Positions 41,068 through 52,408 are shown, counted from the first letter of the stretch. The stretch: 64,000 nucleotides of DNA from Enhygromyxa salina (GCF_002994615.1 NZ_PVNK01000232.1:1-64000), one strand, 5' to 3'. Numbers and translations: made by a program. Notes: generated from the sequence alone by a model not told the origin.

Positions 41068-41458
41068 CGCACTACCGCCTTCTCAAAATCGTTTCCCGAC
41101 TCGGAGCTACGCTCGGGCTCACTGGTCGAGGTGTTGGCCCAGTCTCGTGTCGTTCGGCGACGCATCGGCCCCATGTGAGGGGCCACCGAGCACGGCGGCT
41201 CGAGGCGCGAAATGGGAACGACGACCGCAGACATGGGGAGTTGGCGGCCCGCGAGGGGGCCGCCGAGCCTTGCATCAGTAACACGAACACTCGGCCGTTT
41301 TAAGCTGCGCACAGGAGCGTCCGCGCTCACCGAAGGCCCCGCTCGCCCGGTCCGCGGCGCCGTGACGCATCTGACGACGCGACCTCGAAGCGATCGCCGC
41401 GCGGGCGCAGCGTATTTCACGCGCTCCCCCGCGCTGCTCAGCCGTATAGACTCCCGCG
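41068..41458. other. Divergent intergenic region between pntA and moaC
   Basis: 391 bases, no convincing gene (the open frames on both strands lack protein-like composition). It contains two GC hairpins, about 41167-41183 (GGCCCC/GGGGCC) and 41243-41264 (GGCGGCCC/GGGCCGCC with a 6-base loop). Promoters for pntAB and moaC must lie here but no clear hexamers were found. Confidence 0.5.
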
Positions 41459-41959
41459 ATGGCCGACGACGCGAGCCCGGGCGAGCTGACCCACTTTGAC
41501 GGTGCCGGAGCGGCGCACATGGTCGATGTCGCCGCCAAACCCGAGACGCCGCGGATGGCCCGAGCGCGAGCCCGGGTGCGGATGGCCCCGGCGACCCTGA
41601 CCAAGATCGAGGCCGGGGCCCTCGGCAAGGGCGACGTGCTCGGAGTCGCGCGGCTCGGCGGGATCTCCGGGGCCAAGCAGACCGCGACCCAGATCCCCCT
41701 TTGTCACCCGGTCCGGATCACCGCCGTGACGATCGAGTTCGAGATCGACGCCGAGCTGCCCGGGGTCGTGGTCGAGGCCACCGTCGAGGCCGTCGACCGC
41801 ACGGGGCCCGAGATGGAGGCGATGATCGCAGCCTCGACCGCGGCCCTGACGATCTACGACATGTGCAAGGCGATCGACCGGGGGATCGAGGTCGTGGATC
41901 TGCACCTGGTCGAGAAGCGCGGCGGCAAGTCCGGTCACTGGCTTCGTGACAGCAAATAG
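41459..41959 (+). CDS. moaC: Cyclic pyranopterin monophosphate synthase MoaC
   Basis: 166 residues from ATG 41459. MoaC acts after MoaA in molybdenum cofactor synthesis. Family motifs are LTHFDGAGAAHMVDVAAKP, the LCHPVRITAV segment with the active-site His, GPEMEAMIAASTAALTIYDMCKA, and the closing GGKSGHW. All are intact and the length is typical. It stands alone on the plus strand; other moa genes are not in the window. Confidence 0.95.
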   Translation: MADDASPGELTHFDGAGAAHMVDVAAKPETPRMARARARVRMAPATLTKIEAGALGKGDVLGVARLGGISGAKQTATQIPLCHPVRITAVTIEFEIDAELPGVVVEATVEAVDRTGPEMEAMIAASTAALTIYDMCKAIDRGIEVVDLHLVEKRGGKSGHWLRDSK

Positions 41960-42031
41960 ATGAGTAATTTCAACGGTTTATAAGCTCTTTCTCGATAAGG
42001 AAAAATTTATTAACTTAGCTCGGTGGCTGCG
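41960..42031 (+). other. AT-rich leader of the AAA ATPase gene
   Basis: This 72-base stretch contains runs such as AATTTCAACGGTTTATAAG and AAGGAAAAATTTATTAA. It is far more AT-rich than anything else in the window. TTTATAA and AAGGA could serve as -10 region and ribosome-binding site. The composition suggests that it came with the following gene. Confidence 0.55.
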
Positions 42032-43492
42032 ATGTGGGAGTTCTACGGCCGCTCGCGCGAGCTGGAGAGCCTCGAAGAGATCCTGGCCCGAGGGCGGTGG
42101 TTCTTCGCGCGGATCACAGGCCGTCGACGCATCGGCAAGACGACCCTCGTTCAACAGGCGCTCGCGGCGAGCCCCGCGCGGCCTCTGATCTACGTCCAAA
42201 TCCCCGACTCGGCTCCAGCGGGTGTGCTCTCTGCGTTTGCAGACGCGATGCTCACCTTCGAGATTGACGGCCATCGTTTCGGGCAGCCGACCTCGCTTCG
42301 AGGTCTCGCCACGACGATCGGCGAGCTGGCCCGGGCCGGATTCGTGGTCGTGCTCGACGAGTTTCAGTACTTCGCTCGCAGCCAGCTCAGCGAGTTCACC
42401 TCGCATCTGCAGTCGGTGGTCGACGGCCTCAGCGCGGACGCAGACCGTGTCAGCGGGGGCTTGTTCGTGCTCGGCTCTCTGCACACGGAGCTTGTCGCGT
42501 TGCTGGAGGATCGCTCCGCGCCGCTCTACAACCGCACGACAGACAACATCGAGCTCGGCCACCTCGACACTCGGTCGGTGCTCGAGATCCTCTCGGCCCA
42601 CGCTGACGATGACCCGATGCGTCTTCTGTTCGCGTGGAATTTGTTCGAAGGTGTGCCGAAGTTCTATCGAGATTGCTTCGAGCACGATGTGCTTGGAGAG
42701 GGGCGCACCGAGCTCTTGCGAGCGATGTTCTTCCGCAGCTCCTCGCCGCTCAAGACCGAGGCCGACAACTGGTTTCTCAGCGAGCTCCGTGGACGGTACG
42801 ACGTGGTCTTGAAGTACGTCGCTCGCAATCCTGGTTGTACGAACGGAGACATCAAGAGCCACGTCGCGTCGCTCGCCTCGGATCGAGCCCAACAGGTAGG
42901 AGGCTATCTCAAGGTGCTCATCGAGAAGTATCGGATGATTGAGCGTCGCCTGCCGATGTCGGCCAAGCCAACGGCGCGCAACGGTCGGTACTACATTCGC
43001 GACAACTTCCTGCGCGCGTGGCTTGGGGCGCTGTCCAACCCCGTCTCGGCCGTGAACTTCAGGCCCGAGTCGTTGCTCGTCAGGCAGGCGAGTGACCGCC
43101 TCGAGGATGTGGAGGGCTACGGATTCGAGAAGCTGGTCGGTCAGCTCTACGAGGAGCGCAGCCGTGAGGGCGTCGGCGATTTCCCGCTCAACGAGCGGAT
43201 CGTCGGTTTCTGGGACCGTACGGGCACCGAATTGGACCTCGTGGCCGTCGACAGCGACCACCGTCGCTTGCGCCTGGGCTCATGCAAGCGCAATCCCGAC
43301 AAGCTCGTACGCAGCCTGGCGAGCTTCGATGCTCACATCGAGCGCTTCGTCAGCCACCAGCGGCGCTATGATGGCTGGGTCGTCGAACGGGTCGCAATCG
43401 CGCCGGTGCTCGATGCCGCCGCTCGAGGGGTGATTGAAGGCAGGGGGTACATCGCCCAGGATCTGCACGATCTCACTCGCGCGCTGTGCTGA
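42032..43492 (+). CDS. Archaeal-type AAA ATPase with DUF234-like C-terminus
   Basis: 486 residues from ATG 42032, which gives the usual start (MWEFYGRSREL); a GTG at 42023 adds three residues. The P-loop is GRRRIGKTTLV and Walker B is VVVLDEFQYFA. LGSLHTELVALL precedes the sensor region. A winged-helix middle (YVARNPGCTNGDIKSHV) follows, then a C-terminal nuclease-like domain of the DUF234 type (GYGFEKLVGQLYEE; TELDLVAV; LGSCKRN), with E, D and K in the order of PD-(D/E)XK enzymes. The family is patchily distributed and of unclear role. Its codons are less GC-rich than the neighbours. Confidence 0.8.
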   Translation: MWEFYGRSRELESLEEILARGRWFFARITGRRRIGKTTLVQQALAASPARPLIYVQIPDSAPAGVLSAFADAMLTFEIDGHRFGQPTSLRGLATTIGELARAGFVVVLDEFQYFARSQLSEFTSHLQSVVDGLSADADRVSGGLFVLGSLHTELVALLEDRSAPLYNRTTDNIELGHLDTRSVLEILSAHADDDPMRLLFAWNLFEGVPKFYRDCFEHDVLGEGRTELLRAMFFRSSSPLKTEADNWFLSELRGRYDVVLKYVARNPGCTNGDIKSHVASLASDRAQQVGGYLKVLIEKYRMIERRLPMSAKPTARNGRYYIRDNFLRAWLGALSNPVSAVNFRPESLLVRQASDRLEDVEGYGFEKLVGQLYEERSREGVGDFPLNERIVGFWDRTGTELDLVAVDSDHRRLRLGSCKRNPDKLVRSLASFDAHIERFVSHQRRYDGWVVERVAIAPVLDAAARGVIEGRGYIAQDLHDLTRALC

Positions 43493-43497
43493 CGCCC

Positions 43498-45375
<1,878 letters not shown>

Positions 45376-45430
45376 GCGTGCGTCTGTTGTAGCGGGGCGC
45401 TCGGCTCGAAGCCAGCGCGGCCCAGAGACG

Positions 45431-45469
45431 ACAAACAAAGAGCGCCCCGGCTCGCAGGCGGGGGCGCTC
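45431..45469 (-). terminator. Terminator of the M16 peptidase operon
   Basis: On the minus strand, GAGCGCCCC (complement of 45469-45461) pairs with GGGGCGCTC (45448-45440), with a 12-base loop; the stem is followed by TTTGTTTGT. It lies about 75 bases after the second M16 gene and before glmS. Confidence 0.7.
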
Positions 45470-45472
45470 GGT

Positions 45473-45543
45473 CGCTCGCGGAGGCGACGCTCGTGGGTGG
45501 CTCGCGGAGCTGACGCTCGTGGGCGGCTCGCGGAGCTGACGCC
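45473..45543. repeat. 26-bp tandem repeat behind the M16 operon
   Basis: Three copies of GCTCGCGGAGCTGACGCTCG(TGGG), the first degenerate and the last cut short at the M16 gene stop. The last copy runs into the final codons of the gene, so copy number can alter the 3' end. Confidence 0.7.
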
Positions 45544-47075
45544 TACTGCGGCTTCAGGTCGGTGTCGTACTCGTAGATCTTGGCGCCCTCGAGCGCCTTG
45601 ACGTCCTTGAGCTGCTTTTTGACCTTGGCCGCCTTGCCGACGATCACGATGACCGGCGTGGTGTGGATGTGCTTGGCGGCCATGTCCTTGATGTCACCGA
45701 GCTCGATCTTGCGGACCTCCTCGATGTAGCTGTTGTAGTAGTCGTTGGGCAGGTTGTAGGTCAGCGTGGTCGCGACCTTGCCGGCGATCTGGCCCGCGGT
45801 CTCGATCGCGAGCGGGAAGCTCAGGGCCATGTTGTCGACCGCGGCGTTGAACTCTTGCTCGGTCGGATCGGTCGTCCGCAGGCGCTCGACGTGGTCGAAC
45901 AGGGCCTGGAGCATCTCGTCGGTCTTCTTGGTCTGGGTGACCAACGCGAAGGTCCCGATCGCCTTTTGCGGGCTCTGGTACGAGCCGATGTTGTAGGTCA
46001 GCTTCTTCTCCTCGCGGATGTCGCGGAACAGACGCGACGACATCCCGCCGCCGAAGAGCTTGGTGACCGCGCTCATCTTGATCCAGTCGGGGTGGTTGCG
46101 GGCGACGCCGTTGATGTTGGCGATCACGATGTCCGAGCTGATCTGGTTGCGGTCGACGATGTGAACCGCGAGCTCGGTCGGCACGGCCTTTTGGTAGTCC
46201 TCGGGCGTGAATTGCTCGAGCGGGTGGGCCGGGAAGCTTTCGGCCGGCTTCCACTTGCCGAGGGTCTTCTCGACCAGCTTCTCGACCTCGGCCTGGGTCA
46301 CGTCACCCGAGAGGATCAAAAACGAGTTGTTGGGCCGGTACCAGGTCGAGTGGAAGGTCCGCAGGGCCTCGGGCGTGACCGCGTCGATCTCGGCGTCGGT
46401 CGGGAAGTCCGGGGCGTAGGGGTGACCCTCGGGGTAGAGCAGCTTCGAGGTCAGACGCTTGGCGAGCGCGCCGCCGTCGGACTTCTCGCCCTTGATCGCG
46501 ACCTTTTGCTGGTCCTTTTGCTTGTTCAGCGCCTCGTCGTCGAACTTGGGGTTCTGGGCGATGTCGTTGACGAGGTCGAGGGCGAGCTTGAGGTTGGGGG
46601 TCAGCACGCGGGTCCGGATGACCGCGTTGTGCTCGCCGGCGCTCGACGACAGGCTCGAGCCGATCTGCTCGATGCTCTCGTCGATCTTGGCCTTGCTGCG
46701 CTTTTTGGTCCCCTCGGTCAGCATCGAGGCCGTCATCGCGCCGACGAGGTCGTCGTGGATCGTGCCGGCCTTGACGATCAGCTGCACGTCCACGAGCGGG
46801 ACCTCGTGGTTCTCGACGACGTAGACCGTGAGCTTGTTGGGCAGCTCGAAGCTCTGGAGCTCGGGGAAGTTGACCGGGCGCTGCTCGCTCGGCGGCGGCG
46901 GGTCGGGGTAGACCCGCGCGGGCTCGGTCGGCTCGGTCTCGGGCGTGGTGTTGGCGGTCGTGTCGGGCGGCGTGCTGTCGCTCGTGTTCTTGTCGCAGGC
47001 GCCAAGACCGAAGGTCGAGAGCAGCCCGAGGCCGGCGGTGACGCTGATGAACTTGTGACGGATGTCGATGGTCAT
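45543..47075 (-). CDS. M16 peptidase-family lipoprotein lacking the zinc motif
   Basis: 510 residues from ATG 47075. Lipoprotein signal ends LGAC. The mature part has two M16 domains (FELPNKLTVYVVENHEVPLVDVQLIVKAG; FHSTWYRPNNSFLILSGDVT; LFGGGMSSRLFRDIREEKKLTYNIGS). The HxxEH zinc site expected after GTIHDD is replaced by VGAMTASMLTEGT, so this subunit should be catalytically inactive. The preceding gene supplies an intact partner, as in the alpha/beta pair of mitochondrial processing peptidase. It lies 20 bases after the active subunit gene. Confidence 0.88.
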   Translation of the reverse strand: MTIDIRHKFISVTAGLGLLSTFGLGACDKNTSDSTPPDTTANTTPETEPTEPARVYPDPPPPSEQRPVNFPELQSFELPNKLTVYVVENHEVPLVDVQLIVKAGTIHDDLVGAMTASMLTEGTKKRSKAKIDESIEQIGSSLSSSAGEHNAVIRTRVLTPNLKLALDLVNDIAQNPKFDDEALNKQKDQQKVAIKGEKSDGGALAKRLTSKLLYPEGHPYAPDFPTDAEIDAVTPEALRTFHSTWYRPNNSFLILSGDVTQAEVEKLVEKTLGKWKPAESFPAHPLEQFTPEDYQKAVPTELAVHIVDRNQISSDIVIANINGVARNHPDWIKMSAVTKLFGGGMSSRLFRDIREEKKLTYNIGSYQSPQKAIGTFALVTQTKKTDEMLQALFDHVERLRTTDPTEQEFNAAVDNMALSFPLAIETAGQIAGKVATTLTYNLPNDYYNSYIEEVRKIELGDIKDMAAKHIHTTPVIVIVGKAAKVKKQLKDVKALEGAKIYEYDTDLKPQ

Positions 47076-47095
47076 GGCGGAGCTCCTGTCGGGCC

Positions 47096-48535
47096 TCACT
47101 TGGCGGCCTTGGCCTTGTCGTCGGTGGCCGGCTTGGCCTCGGGCTTGGCGGCGCCGGCCTTGTCGGCGGGGACCAGCTCGTAGAAGACCCAATTCTCGTT
47201 GATGTACTCGCTCGCGACCCGCTTGATGTCCTTGGTCGTGACCGCGCCGTAGCGGTCGAGGTCGGTGAGCACGCGCTTGGGGTCGTCGTAGAACAGCGCG
47301 CCGTTGGCGATCGCCGAGGCCCGGCCGGAGTTGGTTGCGAGGGTCGAGACCGTCGACATCAGCTGCTGGTTGATGGCCTTCTCGAGCTCCTTCTTCGACA
47401 CGCCCTTCTTGGCGATCTTGGCCAGCTCGCTCGCGAGCAGGGCCTTGACCTCGTCGAGGTTCTTCTCGCCCTCGGGCGTGGGCACGCCGAAGAAGAGCAT
47501 CCCGCCGGCGTCGCGGAACGCGAAGATGTGGCCGCCGCCAGCGCCTGCGGTCCACTTCTTGTCGTCGGTCAGGAGCTTGGGCAGGCGCGCCGACTCTCCG
47601 CCGAACAAGATGTTGCCGAGCAGATCGATGCTCGGGCGATCGGGGTGCTCGTCGCCGACCGTCGGCCAGGCCCAGACCCACTGGGCCTGCTGGGCCTTGT
47701 CGTCGGGGACCTGCTTTTCGATCTTGCGCCCGCGGACCATCTTGGACTCGGCCGGGGGCGGGGGCTCTTCGCCCCTGGCGATGTTGCCGAAGTAGTGGGT
47801 CACGCGATCCTGGACGTTGGCGAAGTCGACGTCGCCGACGATGACCATGACCGCGTTGTTGGGCACGTAGTAGGTCTTGAAGAAGTCCTCGGCGTCCTTG
47901 GCCTCGGCCGCGTTCAGATCTTCGAGCGATCCGATCGGCATGTGGGCGTAGGGCGTGCCCTCGAACAGCTCCCCGACCAGGGTCTCGAAGGCCTTGAAGA
48001 AGGGCTGGTTCTCCGAGCGGTCCTTCTCGGACTTGACGGCCGAGCGCTGGACCTCGAAGGCGTCTTGGGTGATCTCGAGGAACTCGAGGCGGTCGGCCTC
48101 GCCCCACAGGACCATGTCGAGGTACTGGCTGGGGATGTTGTGGTAGTAGACCGTCTGGTCGAAGGACGTGCCCGCGTTGATGTTGCCGCCTGCGCGCTCG
48201 GTGTACTCACCGATCATGTTGTCGGCCAGGTTCTTCGAGCCCTGGAACATCATGTGCTCGAAGAAGTGGGCGAAGCCGGTCCGGCCCGGGACCTCGTCGC
48301 GCGAGCCGACGTCGTAGGTGATGTTGATGTTGAACGCTGGCGTCGAGTGATCCTCGACGACGTAGACGCGCAGCCCGTTGTCGAGCGTGAAGGTCTGGAT
48401 GTCGAGCTCGATCTTCAGCTCGTCCTCGGCGGCCTCGGCCGGGGGTGGTGCAAGCGTCAGGGCGCCGAGCAAGGGCAGCGCGAGCGCGCCGGCCAGGGCC
48501 AGGCGCAGGGTTGTTGAACGTCGGCGAACTGTCAT
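47096..48535 (-). CDS. M16 family zinc metalloprotease, catalytic subunit
   Basis: 479 residues. Sec signal peptide (about 1-35, ending AEA). The zinc motif HFFEH is intact (His90, Glu93, His94), followed by the second M16 half (PTVGDEHPDRPSIDLLGNILFGG). The distal Glu lies in AVKSEKDR. The C-terminus is an Ala/Lys-rich tail. The enzyme is predicted to act in the periplasm with the inactive lipoprotein subunit encoded next, as a clam-shell peptidase that degrades or processes peptides. Confidence 0.92.
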   Translation of the reverse strand: MTVRRRSTTLRLALAGALALPLLGALTLAPPPAEAAEDELKIELDIQTFTLDNGLRVYVVEDHSTPAFNINITYDVGSRDEVPGRTGFAHFFEHMMFQGSKNLADNMIGEYTERAGGNINAGTSFDQTVYYHNIPSQYLDMVLWGEADRLEFLEITQDAFEVQRSAVKSEKDRSENQPFFKAFETLVGELFEGTPYAHMPIGSLEDLNAAEAKDAEDFFKTYYVPNNAVMVIVGDVDFANVQDRVTHYFGNIARGEEPPPPAESKMVRGRKIEKQVPDDKAQQAQWVWAWPTVGDEHPDRPSIDLLGNILFGGESARLPKLLTDDKKWTAGAGGGHIFAFRDAGGMLFFGVPTPEGEKNLDEVKALLASELAKIAKKGVSKKELEKAINQQLMSTVSTLATNSGRASAIANGALFYDDPKRVLTDLDRYGAVTTKDIKRVASEYINENWVFYELVPADKAGAAKPEAKPATDDKAKAAK

Positions 48536-48784
48536 ATCTGCTCGTCTCTTCGAGGGTTGGCGGCGCGGACACTAGCAGCCCCACGCGCAATTCTCCACGT
48601 CCTCGGCCCGCTGCGTGGAGGTGCGCCGCGCCCCACCAAGGACGTTCCTGCGAGCTTGGCCGCGTTCCCAGGGCCGCGCTCAGAGCCGCCCCACCCGCCG
48701 TGTCCTGGCTCATGCGCACGGCTGAAACCCGCCCTGAACCCCGAAGACGACGACCGCTCGTCGCAAGCGTTTGCGGAGTGACGA

Positions 48785-51700
48785 CTAGCCCGACAGCTCG
48801 TCCAAGCCCTCGTGGGCCCGCTTGATGCCGCGCTCCCACTCGAGCAGCTCGGCGAGGCGCAGGGCTTCGTCGAGGCAGCGCCGAGCTTCGTCGGGCCGGC
48901 CGGCGGCGTCGCGCAAGCTGGCGCGGAGCAGGAGGAACTCGGTGCTGGTTCGGCGGTCGCCGAGCTTGCGCGCGAGCTCCAGCCCGCGGCCCGTGTGTTG
49001 CTCCGCGAGCACCGACTGGTTGAGCTGGCGCAGGAGCCGGCCGAGGACCTCGTGGGTCCGCATGAGGCCGAGCTCCTCGTTGCGCCGCTCGGCCTGAAAC
49101 AGCGCGTGCTCGGCCCAGACCCTGGCCTCGCGCAGGTTGCCGGTCCGCTCGTGAAGGTCGGCGGCGGTCAGCAGGTAGCGCCACATCGAGACCTCGACCA
49201 GCGCGCGCGGGCCATCGCCGAGGGTGCACATGTCGAGGCCTTCGTTGAGCTCCTCGAGCCCGCGCTCGACCGCGCCTGCGTTGGCGTGCGCGCGGGCGAG
49301 GTCGGAGTAGAGCTCGAGCAGGGCCGGTCGACGACCCTGGGCGATCAGGGGCCCGAGCGCGCGCTGGTAGGCGTTGATCGCCCCGATCCAGTCACGCTTG
49401 CGAACCAGGCACTGGCCGAGGGCGCGGTGCATCTCGGACTCGAGCTCGGCGGCCTGACCGGTGCCGATGACCTTGCGCAGGGTGTCGATCGCCTCGTCGA
49501 CGCGATCCGTGAAGCAGAAGGGATCGACGAGCTCGGCGATCAGGTGGGCTTCGTGCTGGAGGCGATCGTCGTCGCCGAGGCGTCGACAAGCCTTGAGCGC
49601 GGTCCGGAGCAGGCGCACGGCCTTGGGGTCGTCGAAGGCCGCGATCGCGGCCACGGCGGCCTCGCGCAGGGCCTCGATCAGCTCGACGACCTGGACCCGG
49701 CCGCTCGTGTCTCGCACGCGGTTGGGCTGCGCCCGGAGCAGGTGCAGGGCCCGGACCGTGGGCGACTGCTGCGCGCTCTCGCTGCGGATCGCGGCCTCAC
49801 GATGGAGGTGGCGCCCGCGCTCGCGCTCGATCGACTTGCCGACGAACTCGCGGATCCGTCGGCTGCGAAACGCCCAGGTGTGCTCGCCGATCGGGCGCAA
49901 CAACCCAGCTTGCTCGAGCGCGATCAGGTGGTGGTCGAGCTCGCCGGGCTGGCCCGCCGGATCGCTGGCTCGGAGGGCGTCGATGTCGTCGAAGTCGGCG
50001 CGCTCGCCGAGGACCGACAGGAGCTCGAGGACCTGGCGCTCGGACCCCGCGAGCCCGGCCAGCCAGGTCTTGATCGCGGTGTCGAAGTCGATCGCCTCGG
50101 CCTCCGCGGGGAGGCTGCGCAGGGCGAGCTCGAGCTCGAAGGGGGTCATCGGGGCGTGGCTGGCGAGCCGCGCGGGCACGGGCGAGTCGTCGTGGGCGAG
50201 CTCCTCGGCCCAGGCGTGGATCTCGGCGGCGTCGAGGCGCGGGAGCCCGACGACGGGGCTGCGCAGCCAGTCCCGCTGCTCCTCGGAGGTCGCGACGAGG
50301 ACCAAGATCGCCTGGCTCGAGCTCGCGCGAAGCAGCTGCTGGAGCACCCGGCGCGAGGGCCCGTCCCAGCGGTCGACGTCGTCGAGCACCAACAGCAGCG
50401 GCTGCCCGCTGGTCTCGGTCAGGGCCTGGACCGCGGAGGTGAAGCACTCTCGACGTCGAACCGCGTACTCGATCGCGTTGGAGCCGATGCCGGTGTTGAC
50501 GCCGACGCCGAACAGCTCCTGGAGCCCGGGCAGGGCCTCGTAGGACAGGCCAATGAGGTTGGCCGCGCGGTTGATCTCGCCCGGCGAGGCGACGCCGTAG
50601 TCGATGCCGAGCAGCTCGGCCACGGCCACGCGGATCGGCCACAGCGCCGTCATCGCCCCGGTGGGCTCGCAGCCAGTCGAGACCACGCGCCAGCCATGCT
50701 GCTCGGCGCGGTCGGCGAGCTCGTCGAGCAAGCGCGACTTTCCGCAGCCGCTCCCGCCCGCGATGATCTGGGCGTGAAGTCCGACCGTGGGCTGCTCGAG
50801 CTGGCGCTCGCCCGCGGCGATCAGGGCGCTCGCGGCCTCGCCGGCGAGGCGCGAGGGCAGCGCTCGCAGGAGGACCTCGGCGGTCGCCTCGCCCGTGGCC
50901 TGACGCAGCGCGCGAGTCGAGCGGCGCTCGACCCGACGGACCGGCGGGAGGACCTGCTGATCCGGCGCCGCGCTGCCGCAGGCGGGGCAGAAGTGGTCGG
51001 TTGCTCGCATCTGCGCGCCGCAGCTGGCGCAGTGGATCTGAGTTTGGGTGCCGCTCCGCGCGGCCTCGACCAGGGCCTCACGAAACTCGGCGGCGTCGGC
51101 GAAGCGGGCGTCACGCTCTTTGGACAGCGCGCGCAGGCAGACCGCCTCGAGCGGATCGGGGCTCTGGCCCACGACCTCGCTCGGCGGCTTGGGCTGCTCG
51201 TGGATGTGGCGGTGGAGGATCTCGACGGCGACCTCGGACTCGAAGGGCGGGCGGCCAGTCAACATCTGGTAGAGGATCACGCCGACGGCGTAGAGATCGG
51301 AGCGCTGGTCGAGCTTGAGCCCGCAGGCTTGCTCGGGCGACATGTACTCCGGCGTCCCGCAGACGACCCCCTGGCTGGTCAGGCCGGGGCGCGCGCGGGC
51401 GTTGGGCGCGTCGTCCATGAGCTTGGCGATGCCGAAGTCGAGGACCTTGAGCAGCTCGCCGTGGGTCCGCAGCGACTGGACCAGGATGTTCTCGGGCTTG
51501 AGGTCGCGGTGGAGGATCCCGAGCCCGTGGGCCTCGGCCAGCGCGGCGAGGATCTGGAGGGTCAAGTCGGCGATCCGCGCGCGCGAGAGCGGGTACTCGT
51601 CGAAGATGATCTGCTCGAGTGAGCGACCCTCGATGAACTCCATCACCAGGTAGGTGATGCCCTCGGGGGTCCGGCCGTAGTCGACGACCGAGACCACGTT

Positions 51701-52024
51701 GGGGTGGTTGAGGCTCGCGCAGTTGTGGGCTTCGTTGGCGAAGCGCGCCTGGGAGTCGGGGTCGTTGGTCAGCTGCGGGCTGAGGATCTTGACCGCGAAG
51801 GGTTTGTGCAGCGTGGTCTGCTCGGCGCGGTAAACGCGGCCCATCGCGCCGGACCCGAGCAGCTGGTCGATCCGGTACCTGTCCTCGATCACCACCCCGA
51901 TATAAGGATCGCCCTCGAGAGCCATCACCGCCGAGATATCCGCTCCACACGACGGGCAGAAGCGGTGTTCGTCGAGAACTCGCGCTTCGCACTGGGGACA
52001 GACCTTATGTGCTAGTTCGTGCAC
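48785..52024 (-). CDS. Zinc-ribbon serine/threonine kinase with AAA and TPR domains
   Basis: 1079 residues from a GTG. The order is: zinc ribbon (Cys9, Cys12, Cys23, Cys26); Hanks-type kinase (about 45-310) with FAVKIL and HRDLKPEN and the DFG motif; a second zinc ribbon (CASCGAQM and FCPACGS, about 335-355). Then comes an AAA/STAND-type ATPase (GGSGCGKSRLL; LLLVLDDVDRWD), and a C-terminal array of TPR-like helices. This is the PknK-like class in which a kinase is fused to a STAND ATPase and a helical sensor. In myxobacteria such kinases control development and transcription. Monocistronic; its upstream region is shared with tRNA-Gln. Confidence 0.92.
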   Translation of the reverse strand: MHELAHKVCPQCEARVLDEHRFCPSCGADISAVMALEGDPYIGVVIEDRYRIDQLLGSGAMGRVYRAEQTTLHKPFAVKILSPQLTNDPDSQARFANEAHNCASLNHPNVVSVVDYGRTPEGITYLVMEFIEGRSLEQIIFDEYPLSRARIADLTLQILAALAEAHGLGILHRDLKPENILVQSLRTHGELLKVLDFGIAKLMDDAPNARARPGLTSQGVVCGTPEYMSPEQACGLKLDQRSDLYAVGVILYQMLTGRPPFESEVAVEILHRHIHEQPKPPSEVVGQSPDPLEAVCLRALSKERDARFADAAEFREALVEAARSGTQTQIHCASCGAQMRATDHFCPACGSAAPDQQVLPPVRRVERRSTRALRQATGEATAEVLLRALPSRLAGEAASALIAAGERQLEQPTVGLHAQIIAGGSGCGKSRLLDELADRAEQHGWRVVSTGCEPTGAMTALWPIRVAVAELLGIDYGVASPGEINRAANLIGLSYEALPGLQELFGVGVNTGIGSNAIEYAVRRRECFTSAVQALTETSGQPLLLVLDDVDRWDGPSRRVLQQLLRASSSQAILVLVATSEEQRDWLRSPVVGLPRLDAAEIHAWAEELAHDDSPVPARLASHAPMTPFELELALRSLPAEAEAIDFDTAIKTWLAGLAGSERQVLELLSVLGERADFDDIDALRASDPAGQPGELDHHLIALEQAGLLRPIGEHTWAFRSRRIREFVGKSIERERGRHLHREAAIRSESAQQSPTVRALHLLRAQPNRVRDTSGRVQVVELIEALREAAVAAIAAFDDPKAVRLLRTALKACRRLGDDDRLQHEAHLIAELVDPFCFTDRVDEAIDTLRKVIGTGQAAELESEMHRALGQCLVRKRDWIGAINAYQRALGPLIAQGRRPALLELYSDLARAHANAGAVERGLEELNEGLDMCTLGDGPRALVEVSMWRYLLTAADLHERTGNLREARVWAEHALFQAERRNEELGLMRTHEVLGRLLRQLNQSVLAEQHTGRGLELARKLGDRRTSTEFLLLRASLRDAAGRPDEARRCLDEALRLAELLEWERGIKRAHEGLDELSG

Positions 52025-52408
52025 AGAGGACCCACATCGACGATCATCAAGGTACCGCAGGGGTGTAGCAGGGGAAACTAGTGCACGGCCGAATTCCGCG
52101 AGTTGCGGCCTCGAGCGCAGCCGCGGGGGCGGTTTGAGCGCCGTGCGTTGTAGCTCGGAATGGGTCTGGGGGATAGGCCTGAACCAAGCCGAGGGCTGGG
52201 CAGGGTCGAGCAGCTGGCCGGACGTTGAGCATGGATCACGTGAGCCTGATCTACAGATGAACGAGGGTTAATTGGCGAGTGAGCTCCAGGCGCGCCGGGA
52301 CCGGGCTAAGTGCCCAGATTTGCAAGGGATTTCGCGGCTCGCGCAGGATTGACAGCAGACACGGGCCCTCCTATAACCGCGCGCGATTGGCGGTCGTCAG
52401 GCCGCCGT
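52025..52408. other. Divergent intergenic region with the tRNA-Gln promoter
   Basis: 384 bases between the kinase gene and tRNA-Gln. The right-hand end holds the promoter at 52349-52377. An AT-richer patch (ATGAACGAGGGTTAATTGG) lies near 52257-52275. No convincing gene. Confidence 0.6.
52349..52377 (+). promoter_or_regulatory. Consensus-like sigma-70 promoter for tRNA-Gln and prs
   Basis: TTGACA (52349-52354), a 17-base spacer and TATAAC (52372-52377). This is a near-perfect match, rare in this GC-rich window, and ends 32 bases before the tRNA 5' end. It should drive the tRNA and, by read-through, prs, which starts 13 bases after the tRNA. Confidence 0.85.

Noticed and set aside
41064-41420. 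Minus-strand frame of 118 codons upstream of pntA
   Set aside because: Overlaps the pntA start, has no domain or coding bias, and lies in a hairpin-rich regulatory gap.
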